From positions 147,273-211,272 of the forward strand of contig JAYKAV010002728.1 in the NCBI GenBank assembly GCA_035582835.1: DNA of 64,000 bases. The letters run 5' to 3'. The stretch is from Phoebastria nigripes (taxonomy: Eukaryota; Chordata; Aves; Procellariiformes; Diomedeidae). A program made the position numbers and the translations under genes. Under the pieces are notes generated by a model. The model saw nothing but the letters and a program-made list of their open reading frames with translations, ran no database searches and had not been told where the DNA came from. Shown here in pieces: positions 1-29,510 of this stretch; within the stretch, counting starts at the first letter, position 1, and each line of letters starts with the position of its first letter.

Positions 1-151
1 CTCCAATTTTATTCTTCACTTTTCATTATATATTTTATAAACTTTTTTTTTTTTTTTTAAGCACTCCCTGTGGAAACATTTTTGCTGTTTTGCATCCTTT
101 TACAACCTATATGATGCACAGAATTAGTATCTTTTATATCTGTGTACTTAC

Positions 152-20218
<20,067 letters not shown>

Positions 20219-20628
20219 GTCAGCTCCCCGGGCGGGGGCGGGCAGCAGCCATCGCTCTCTGCCCCGCGGCGCTGCCACCGTGGAAGTGGCGCCGGCCCAG
20301 CNGCGGCCGCGCTCCGCCGCGCCCCGGCACCGCCTCCGCGGCGGCGGGAGGAGGAGCCGGGGGGCAGGGGCCGGCCAGCCCCGCGTGGGGCCTGGTGGTG
20401 CATCCGGCAGCGGCGGCTGCGGGAAATGCNGGGGCCTTGGCGCTGCGTTAGCCGCGGGCCGTGCAGGGACCCGACGGCTCTCGACGGCGTTTCTGGAGCT
20501 CTGCCACCCCGTGAGGGACCGCGGCATATTGCNTACCGCTGCCGTCATGCCCTGCTCAACCCCTGTGGCCACTCGTGGTCCCGCCTGCGTCATCCTCACA
20601 GCTGTGTAGGCCCAGAGTAGCTCTGCCT

Positions 20629-20725
20629 CATCAGAGAGTATCTCGAGTTGGAAGGGACCCATAGGGATCATCAAGTCCAACCCGCTGCTCCTCACAGGAC
20701 TACCTAAAACTAAACCATATGGGGG
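20629..20725 (-). mobile_element. CR1 LINE 3'-end remnant
   Basis: The plus strand reads GAGTTGGAAGGGACCC then ATCAAGTCCAACCC, the reverse complement of the conserved CR1 3' end. The terminal ATTCTATG repeats are lost. It lies about 410 bases upstream of the EIF2AK4 start codon. Confidence 0.8.
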
Positions 20726-22533
20726 TTGTCAGGGGAGCAGTAGTAAGAGAAGAAAATGTGCTTTTCTTCAGTCACTTCATGTGGTAACTACTGAACAGAA
20801 GGATTGCCACAAGACGATGTAGCCTTTAAAGTTTTGGGATCTTAATGAAAAACCCCCAAGTAAATTCATATATACAAGCTTTTATATTAGGTATGTAATC
20901 CCCAGGCAAAGAAAAATGCTACAGTAGTCTGTAGCTTGCTACCACACACCCATATACTATACTTGGGTGATTTCATTTGTTAGGAAATACAGGAAACAAG
21001 ACATTGGAATGAACTGAATCTTGGGAGTTTTCCTTCTGCCTTAGACCAAGTCATGTTCGTACCAGGATCCCCATTAGTTATATTATCTTCCCCCTAAAGA
21101 TCAAATTCCGTCATCAATTGAATACAAGTAAAATAAGTTTCAGAGCCATACTTGCATTATTGTAAATCTCTGCTGTTGCAGTATAATGGACTCAATTTTT
21201 CATTACTTTTGTAATTGCATGAAAAATCTGATGCTTCTCTTTTACTTACAAGGCTTATATCAATGGAGTTTTGGTGATCTTCACTTCCTGACCTTCAAGT
21301 ACAGACTTTTTTTATAGACCACTTAAAGAGGGACTTACTCTAACGAATAATAGTTTCTACAGCCCTCAATTTGTCCTTCTGAAATTGAAAACTTGTTACA
21401 TGCTTACTTTTGTTTATCTTTCCATAATTCTTATGGTCCCAGCTGGGGTTATAACTTGTTTAATAACTGGTAGTTTCATAATGTCATTAGTAGCTAACCA
21501 AAACCAAATCTTAAACTGTATCACTGTTCTGATGCTGTTCTTTGTTCCTTACCATGTCTGGGAATGCCTGGAATGTGCCTTTAGTGGTAGTGTTTTTCTG
21601 TCTCATCTTTTTTTTTTTTTGTGGGAAACGCATGACCAAAGCTGTGTGGTGTTTATCTAACAACAGAGATCTCCTTTTGCACAGTCAAATGTGACCTGGG
21701 GCACTGTAATTGTCCACTAGTTTCTTGTACCTTCTTAGAAGTAACTGCTATATTTGAACCACTGGTGCAGTTGGGTATGCTCATCTATCAATTTGTATAG
21801 TCTCCCTGTGTTAAAGACTAGAAATAAAACTTTCTAGGCCCCGAATTCATCTTCTCTCCTACACAAAGATACAGCAAGAATTACCAATTTGAAGATGCAA
21901 TGCAGTAAGTAATTAAGAAACTTCAGTAAAATTTTCTTTAACAGAAATTATGGGTTTACACTTTCCAAGCACTTTGTGTGGGGCACGCAGCCCAGCACAT
22001 GGGAAACTTCTCCCGTCTTACATTGCGTAACAATGGGTGGGTCAGGTAACATTATGCATTGTTAAAGCTGCCCGACTGTTCCCGTTCTTCGTGACTTGGC
22101 AAAATTTTAACCAGTTGGGATGAAATGTTCTAGACCAAATGTCTACCTCAGGCTATTTTATTTTTTGCTCTTAATTTCTTCTACAATGATTCATTGTTTC
22201 CAATAAGAAAGCCAGAGAAAAGTAACCATAATAAAAACATTCTGAGAATTTCTTTTAAAAAGTCTTGTACCCCAGCGGAAGTGTGAAAATTTGATGGATG
22301 ATGGGGAAGAGACAACCTTTTTCAGTGCTGTGGCTTTGCTAGCTAGCCTTGTGAAAACCTGCATAAAGTAAACCAAATTATATTTTTTTTGGGGTGGAGG
22401 GGAAGTATTCACATGCTCCGCACAGATTTACTGGAGTACAGTGAACATCACTGAAGAGTCCACCTGCCCTGAACATGTGCCGGACTGCATCTGGACAGAA
22501 GCTTCCTTTCCAAAATTTAAGACAAAATTTAAA
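20726..22533. other. Intergenic, no feature seen
   Basis: AT-rich sequence between the EIF2AK4 promoter and the hairpin pair. One hydrophobic 91-codon reading frame (21385-21660) looks like chance. No repeat family or RNA gene was recognised. Confidence 0.75.
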
Positions 22534-22602
22534 ACTCTCACATCCCACAACATTAAAATTTAATTCTAGCCATTAAAATTTAATGATGTGGGATGTGAGA
22601 GT
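22534..22602. repeat. Large hairpin, 31-bp arms, 7-nt loop
   Basis: Arms 22534-22564 and 22572-22602 pair at 29 of 31 positions, with loop TTCTAGC. The two mismatches are at 22550/22586 and 22558/22578. Possibly a MITE-like palindrome, a fold-back event or a hairpin RNA. No known family recognised. Confidence 0.9.
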
Positions 22603-22608
22603 GTGCTT

Positions 22609-22641
22609 TCACTTCCCCTTGTGCATGGTAAGGGGAAGTGA
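22609..22641. repeat. Second hairpin, 12-bp perfect arms
   Basis: Arms 22609-22620 (TCACTTCCCCTT) and 22630-22641 with a 9-base loop, starting six bases after the larger hairpin. Confidence 0.85.
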
Positions 22642-23130
22642 GTCTCCCCAGGTGAAGTGCAGGAGAGAGGGGAAGGGTCCAGGAGGGAGGAGTGGAAGAA
22701 ATGGGCCGCTGTGTGAGGAAAGGCACCTTGCTGGTGGCTGGGAGGTGGAAGGGAGCACGTCAGAGTCTGGGCACAGAGGCTGGCCAAAATGGCCACAGGG
22801 ATGTTGGGGGACCAAAAGGAGGAGGAAGCCGATGCAGGAGCCCCAGGAAACAAAGATGAGGGGGAAGCTCGGTGGAAGCTGCTGAGTATGGCCCAGGGAA
22901 AGTGAAAAAAACCTGGGACTGGCTGGACAAGGTGAATGAGTTGGGAGTAGGGGTGAGAGGAAAGGGCAGGCAGGTGAGTGAGCCTGGGGTCAGGCTGGGA
23001 GTGGGGAAGAGACATGAATTGCTAGAAAAGAGCCTGAAGCATTGAGTTGGGAGATTCTCACTCCCAGAGGAGAGGAGGCTGCAAAGGGCAGGGCCCGAAC
23101 GCAGGGAGGCAGAAGCAGAGGTTGCGCCAG
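22642..23130. other. Purine-rich intergenic stretch
   Basis: The plus strand is strongly G/A-rich (many GGGAGG, GGAAGG and GAGGAGG blocks), which keeps reading frames open on both strands without coding character. It lies between the hairpins and the GPR176 CpG island. It may be a regulatory or structural tract, but no function is shown. Confidence 0.6.
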
Positions 23131-23649
23131 CAGCCTTCAGGGCCTGTGGTGGGATGGGGTGGTGACANTCCCCGTTTCCCTGGGGTCAGCAAGTGTCTTT
23201 GAACCCACGGCAGAGCACTCGGCTCTTTCCTGTTCATCTGAGTTCACATGAGACAGGACATAGGTAACAGAAATACATTTTATTCATTTGGGGTCCTTGA
23301 AAAAGCCTTGCTGTGCAGGGGTTATACTCAGAGGTACCTGTTCTTCAGGGGGCACTTCCAGATTTGCTGGCCAATGGCTGAAAAATCTTTTTGGGCTGGA
23401 TTTTTAACTAGCCATCCTGCTAAAATCTTCAAATTAAAGGGAACTGTGCAGCCGCTATAGGGATGCACACTTTTTGCACAATTAAAACTCAAACTTATTA
23501 TGCCTATAGAGGAGCCTTCCTGGCAAATCAAGTATTAAAAAAAAAAATCTGTTTTAACAAATAGTATGTATATCTAGAAGTTAGCACTGTCTTTTGAAAT
23601 TCTGTCTTCAGAATTACGGATCTGTTTTAAAATACCGGTTTAGAAATTC
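23131..23649. other. Intergenic, no feature seen
   Basis: Mixed sequence just upstream of the GPR176 CpG island, with one ambiguous base at 23168. Nothing recognisable. Confidence 0.7.
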
Positions 23650-24540
23650 TGGCTTCCAGTCGGCGGTTGCCTCCCGACGACGAGCTGCGGGCGGAGTGCC
23701 GCTCTGCCCGCCTGTGGCTGCGCGGCTACCGCGACAGGCGCTTCCCGCCTGCCCCAGCAACGCCCGCCCCAGCGAGGCCGAGCAAAATGGCGGCCCGCCC
23801 GTCCCCGCCGAGCGCCGCGGCCACGTGATGGCGGCGCCCCCCGCCCTGCGGGAGCGTGGCGGAGGCGGGAGCTCGGCGGCCCGTCGCGCCCCGCCCCGCC
23901 GGGCCACCGCCTCCCGCGGGCGGCGGGGCTTGGCGGCTGTCGGCAGTGTGGAGTGGCGGGGCCGCGGGCAGCGGCAGTGCGGGGCAGCTCAGCTCGGCGC
24001 CGCTCAGCTCGGCGCCCGGGCCGGGATGTTGGCGCACGTACGAGCAGGGGTGTCACCGCCAGGCGCGCTGGGTGCGGGGCTCGCTCACAGGGGGTCACGC
24101 AGGATCATACGGAGGCTTTTTGGTTCGTTGGAGGCTCGAGTGCCCCCCGCCTTGGGATTCAAAACCAAATTAATTTTCCCCGAGAAATAGCTGGAGTGCA
24201 GTGGCAGCCATTGGGCAGTCATTTACTTCTCTGGACTCTGTCTAAGGGTCTTCTTGGCGTCCAGTGTCGCGCAGAGCAAGGAGGGACGCGGGACGGAGCC
24301 AGGTCTCGCCCCAGGAGGAGCGGGCAGAAGGAGAGAGGAGAGCGCTAGGAGGTGTGCCACGGGGAAAGAGATGCCTTTCCTCTCTCAAGGTTGTGAGAAA
24401 AGCTAACGCCACGGCTGAGAATGGAGTGGGGGGACAGAGCTTGTGGTCCATCAACTTTTCCCAACCGGTTTTAATGTATAGTAAGTCTGTGCGTGCGAGC
24501 GTGTACGCGGCGGGCGCGAGGTGACCTTCTGGCGGGGTTG
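23650..24540 (+). promoter_or_regulatory. GPR176: CpG island, probable GPR176 promoter and 5' UTR
   Basis: Very CpG-dense from about 23655 to 24100, then moderately so to 24540. It contains a canonical plus-oriented YY1 motif AAAATGGCGGC (23784-23794) and an E-box CACGTG (23822-23827) followed by ATGGCGGC. It also has a 15-bp tandem repeat (23987-24016). YY1 motifs in this orientation usually sit just downstream of a start site, which would put plus-strand initiation near 23.77 kb. The long reading frames here reflect GC content. Confidence 0.75.
23987..24016. repeat. 15-bp tandem repeat, two copies
   Basis: GCTCAGCTCGGCGCC occurs twice in a row (23987-24001 and 24002-24016) within the GPR176 CpG island. 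Confidence 0.9.
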
Positions 24541-24896
24541 GGAAGATGAGCAGCGGTATGGACTGTAATTTCCTCATTCACGTTTATTGCAGTAAAACAT
24601 GCTGAGGAAACGCTGTGGTATTGTGAAGCAAGAAATATGGGACAGCTAATCGCAAGGAGGAGCCTGCTTTATTTTCTGCTTTTCTTTACTGGCTATCATG
24701 ATTTTCAGGGTAGAAACGCGAAAAGCCAAGCCTGCTTTCTGGGACACACAAATGTGGTGAAGATGCCCCCGAGTGTCAGAGACGAGGCTTTATCCTCAGA
24801 AGCACTGTTTTGCCTGTGGGCTCCGTTCAGTCATTAAAGGCAGGGCTCAATAACCTGTGGTGATTAGGTGGCAGCAAGGAAGGCAGGAACTTTGCC

Positions 24897-25125
24897 ATGG
24901 GGTATGACAAAAGCTGGATCGTGAGGAACGAAAGCGAGCATGCCCCGTACCAGGCTATCACCAGAGCTCTGGAGATGAGGAACGCCTCGGCTGGGCAGAT
25001 GGTGTGGCAGGGTGGGAATGGCAGCGAGGCTGGCGCCGCAGAGGGCGAGGAGCGTGACGAAGAGCAGACGTACAGGCATTTCACTACCACGGTGCAAATT
25101 GTCATCTTCGTAGGCTCTTTGCTGG
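24897..25125 (+). CDS. GPR176: GPR176 exon 1 (N-terminus and start of TM1)
   Basis: GPR176 is an orphan class A G-protein-coupled receptor of the plasma membrane, reported to signal through Gz and to tune the circadian clock of the suprachiasmatic nucleus. This exon codes 76 residues plus one base of codon 77. The start (MGYDKSWI) sits in a strong GCCATGG context and resembles the human MGHNGSWI. The end, YRHFTTTVQIVIFVGSLLG, is nearly identical to human and begins transmembrane helix 1. Between them is a variable acidic segment with three N-glycosylation sequons (Asn11, Asn29, Asn41). The donor GTAAGT follows directly and homology stops there. Later exons (rest of TM1 to TM7 and tail) were not found and must lie to the right. 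The gene is divergent from EIF2AK4, as in human. Confidence 0.93.
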
Positions 25126-26813
25126 GTAAGTGGGTGTTGCTGGAGTTTTTTGTTGATGTGGTTTGTTTATGCTTATGGTCAGGGACTGCAGACCAAACGG
25201 TTACTAGCATCATTTGCTGCCTTAGTGACTCTTCTTTTTGCATTTTAGGTCCTCAGGTGTATGATTTCATGTTCCTTGGGGATTTCTGATGTGTAAAAGC
25301 TATTACTGTAAGAAGTTAGCTATTCATCACAGATGAGAACTGGTACATTAGATGTATGTATCACTTAGTAAACTTTTCTATCAGAATTTAAATGGGCAAA
25401 AATTTAATGGGTTGATTATACCCTTATTTTCAGCTGTAATGGGATCTGTTCTCTTTACCATAGAAAAGGGTGTGGAGTGTTTTAAACAAGTTTTACTGAA
25501 TTTCTGTTTCACGCCGCAGTAATTCTGCATTTTATCCTGCAGATTTCAGATGAATCCTTTGGAAGTACTTTATGCTGTAAACATGTATAACCATGTGCAA
25601 TCTTGCCTACTTGTTATACTTAAATTAGGAATCATACACTTTAGATATGTGGTAGTAAACGAATAATATATGGCCATATAACTTTACAAATGTGTGTACA
25701 TTTGCTTTCTAGGTGCTTATAGTACATTGTTTTGTTAGGAATACACATGAATGTCTTACAAAAAAAAAAAGGCAAAATAAGCCTTTTGGTGAGTCAATTT
25801 AGCACTGTTTGGGAGATCAGTAAGCTGGATTTCAGTAAAATGCTGCTGCTAAGTCATTCAAAGCTAGTTACTGGAAATGATGATGAGGCTTTTCACACAA
25901 GGCTTGACTGAGAAAGTCTCCAGCTCTCAAGTGAGTTCAGTAGAACTTTGCTGATGGTCATTGGCTCTTATTATCAAGGATTTGTTTGTGTTTTTCGTGA
26001 TCTTGAGTAATGCTAAAATCCATTTCTGTGGTCATGATAGTTAATTCTAATATCGATTTCTTCTTGGTAATATTTAATAACACTTAAATAATTTCTAAGA
26101 AGATGGTAGGCATAGTCTTGGAACAGTGTTGAGCTCTGGGCTCAGTCAGCAATACACTTAACTGGTTATTACTGTAATCATGAGTCTTTTGGCCTCAATT
26201 ATTCTTCTCTCCAGTGGGGGTAATCCTCATGGTTCTTGCTTTTTTTTATTTAGCTCATAGGTAGCGTGGGGAAAGGACTCTCTTTTTCTGTATGTTGGAT
26301 AGTGCCTAGCACAACATGATAGCCAGCAAATAGTGTCCTAAAAATAACAAATTTGCCTGAGAAAACTCAGAATTTTAGTTCTTTATCTTTTGGGTTTTGA
26401 GCCTTAAGAGCGTACATTTGGGTCATATGTCCAGACTTACTTTCATGAGCATGGATCCTCAAATTTTATTTGAAGCAGAAAACAGACACTCTCATGTAAT
26501 CATGCCCTCAGCAGCTAGGAGTTTTTAAAAACCAACCAACCAACCAACAAATACCATATCTATAAATTTTGCAAGACTACTGTAAGTCATGGTTTGGCAC
26601 TCCTGCAATTTGCTTTCAAGAGGTGGACTCTCTGAAAAGATCTGGACCCGTTATAAGGGGTTTATCTGCAGATTGGATGGCTGGGAGGCTGATGAAGCTT
26701 CCAGAACAGTAACTTCTCCAGGCCTATCAAAGAGCAAAACAGGAGAGGAAATGATTTTTTTAAAATATGAAAATGCAGTAGTCCAGTGACAAATGTTGTG
26801 GGCCTCGTGAATT

Positions 26814-27316
26814 TCATAGAATCATAGAATAGTTTGGATTGGAAGGCACCTTTTAAAGGTCATCTAGTCCAACCCCCCTGCCATGGGCAGGGACATCTTC
26901 AACTAGATCAGGTTGCTCAGAGCCCCATCCAACCTGACCTTGGGATGCCCCCCAACCTTTCCAGGGATGGGGCATCTACCACCTCTCTGGGCAACCTGTT
27001 CCAGTGTTTCACCACCCTCATTGTAAAAAATTTCTTCCTTATATCAAGTCTAAATCTACCCTCTTTTAGTTTAAAACCATTCCCCCTTGTCCTATTGCTA
27101 CAGACCCTGCTAAAAAGTTTGTCCCCATCTTTCTTATAAGCCCCCTTCAGGTACTGATAGGCTGCAGTAAGGTCTCCTTGAAGCCTTCTCTTCTCCAGGC
27201 TGAACAACCCCGACNCTCTCAGCCTTTCTTCATAGGAGAGGTGTTCCATCCCTCTGATAATTTTCATGGCCCTCCTCTGGACCCACTCCAGCAGGTCTAT
27301 GTCTTTCTTGTGCTGA
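26814..27316 (-). mobile_element. CR1 LINE, 5'-truncated 3' end
   Basis: The plus strand starts TCATAGAATCATAGAAT, the reverse complement of the CR1 terminal repeats, so the element reads on the minus strand. The minus-strand frame 27267-26917 encodes the typical CR1 reverse-transcriptase tail ([24 protein letters not shown]). There is one ambiguous base at 27215 and the frame is degraded at its end. About 500 bases, typical of truncated CR1 copies. Not a functional gene. Confidence 0.95.
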
Positions 27317-28272
27317 GGAATTTACAGTGATGGAAACCAATTTTAACTATTTTTTTGAAACTGTCTTCTTTTCCAGCCTCCCTGCTGCCCCGAAACACTA
27401 TTTTAAAAACATTTATGACACATGCTATTGTAACAGCTGAAAGCTTAGGAGTCTTTAAAAATGTCTTCCCATATCATCCCTATGAATGTACTGCTATTCC
27501 CTCTTTACTGAATGGAAACAAAGCCACAAAGAAGCTGAAGCCCTGATCTCCAGAAGGCCTCAGGGTTTCAGTGCCTGCATGCTCAACCCTCATATGTGCC
27601 GAAGTTTTGCTTGTGCGTGCGCTGCACACTATCTCTGCATCAGCAGGGGAGAACAACTTGATATTTACCTCACACTTATGCTTGCACAAGTGCCGTTAAT
27701 TAAGTTTTCCTCTTTATTTGTTCTCTGCCATGGTCCTTAAGAGCGTGGGCGGCATCCTGCTCTTTTCTCCCTCAGCTAAGCCCATCAGCTGAGCTACAGA
27801 ATAGCAGTTCTTTGGTCCAGTGAGTCTCAGGTTCCTCTTTGCAGAGGGGAAACCCTTCGAGGGGAATTAGGACTATCCTTCCCCCTAAAGCATGAGAAGG
27901 GGGACACTCTCCTCAGAGGCAGGATGTGTGGGTTTGAATCCTTTCTGGTTTAGGAGGATGTACAACTCGCACATCCCAATGTCGGTGCCCAAGCCACTTT
28001 GTTATTGGATAAAATGGCACTACCATTTTAAAAGGAAGAAATGATTTCTGCTTCCAGCTTGAAAGGGAACAAACATATATGCCTCAGTCTTGATAATGAA
28101 TACTGGGGTCTGACATAAGCAGCAGTCTACAGCACGGAGAGGTCCAGGTCCTACAAGAGGGAAGAATCACAGTTGTGGCTGTGAATTTAATTTGGGTTCC
28201 TGCTGCGCAGAAAAATGTGATAGTGATAGTCAGTTGTGAGAGAGATGTACACTATGTTTTTCTCTCCCATAT

Positions 28273-28298
28273 AAGACCCTTATTTAAGACCCTTATTT
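28273..28298. repeat. 13-bp tandem duplication
   Basis: AAGACCCTTATTT occurs twice in tandem, with a degraded third part before and after. Confidence 0.8.
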
Positions 28299-29278
28299 GA
28301 GACCTTGTAACCGTAGGAGAAATTCTTGTGTTAGTTTTCCCTGTGTTGTGAAGGGACAGTGCTATGGCGAGTGCTTCATGATACCTGCTAAGGACAAGAA
28401 ACAGTCGAACTGTTCTTCTTTATGGTTACTTTACAATACATTGGAAGCACATCCTCAATTTATTTATTTATTTTAGGTAGCAATAACAATGATACTAGGT
28501 TCTAGAATTTTTGTTTGTCTTTAAAAGGGATTATGTAGTTGTGACAAGCTTGCCAAAGCTTGAACCTGGATGTGACCTTAACATGTATATCAGAGGATCT
28601 AACTGGTAGAACCAACCAGAAGTATCAAGAGGCTTGCTAATTGGCAGATTTTTTTCCTATTGTTTTTTGTCCTAATTTGTAGAAAGTTTCCATTGTTAAA
28701 AATTTCTGGTTTTGTAAAGAATCAGATTATTCCATGTTTGGAATGGACAAAACATAATTATTAGTCTAAAAATCACTTATAATTTAGGGCAGTTAGAGAG
28801 GAGAGTTCTTCAGATAACTTGGTCATGAGTTACTGAGTTAATTAAGCTATAATGTGCTTAAATGCTACAGTTTTAAATAGCTGTTCATGTGACTTTGAGT
28901 CTGTTTGCACAAACCTTCTACTGTTGCTTTTCCACTGCTTGTGTGGAAGTTCTTTCTTAGCAGACTACCTATGATTTTAATTTTCAAGGACTGAGGAATA
29001 AAATGGGGTAAATCTGCATCTCTATACTTTGAACCCAGCTGGTACTACCCGTTATGCACTCCTTTGGCTGTAGCCTACCACGAGGTTTCAGCACAAGACA
29101 GGAGGCATTGGAGGGAGGAATTTGGTCAATTTAGTTACCCTGATTAGCAGCTCGGTTTGCCTCTGTGAAGGAAAGATTTGCAGTATATTCAAGACTTGCA
29201 AGCCATTTCTGTGATGCTTAGCTGAGCGCATGAACTGGGGAATTAATCTGGGGAGCTTTAAATACTTTGCACATGTTG

Positions 29279-29510
29279 ATGAAAAAAACATTAGGAAAAC
29301 TTTCTTTACAGAAAGAGTGGTTAAGCATTGGAACAGGCTGCCCAGGGAAGTGGTGGAGTCACCATCCCTGGAAGTATTTAAAAGACGTGTAGATGAGGCG
29401 CTTAGGGACATGGTTTAGTGGGCATGGTGGTGTTGGGTTGATGGTTGGACTCGATGATCTTAGAGGTCCTTTCCAACCTTAATGATTCTATGATTCTATG
29501 ATGCTATGAA
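29279..29510 (+). mobile_element. CR1 LINE, short 3' end
   Basis: Encodes the CR1 tail ([20 protein letters not shown], ending at a stop after LRDMV), then the conserved untranslated end GGACTCGATGATCTTAGAGG and the terminal repeats GATTCTATGATTCTATGATG. Plus orientation. About 230 bases remain. Confidence 0.95.

Noticed and set aside
21385..21660. 91-codon hydrophobic plus-strand frame
   Set aside because: T-rich sequence gives hydrophobic residues by default. No homology, no splice context.
22566..23015. 149-codon minus-strand Ser/Pro-rich frame
   Set aside because: It is the complement of the purine-rich tract. The residue bias is explained by base composition.
23594..24190. 198-codon plus-strand frame, with several antisense frames
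   Set aside because: It lies in the CpG island, where high GC removes stop codons on all frames. Composition is Ala/Arg/Gly/Pro-rich with no domain.
24827..25243. 138-codon minus-strand frame
   Set aside because: Antisense shadow of GPR176 exon 1, which has clear homology on the plus strand.
26917..27267. 116-codon minus-strand frame with reverse-transcriptase tail
   Set aside because: It is the decayed end of a CR1 element and is listed as a mobile element, not a gene.
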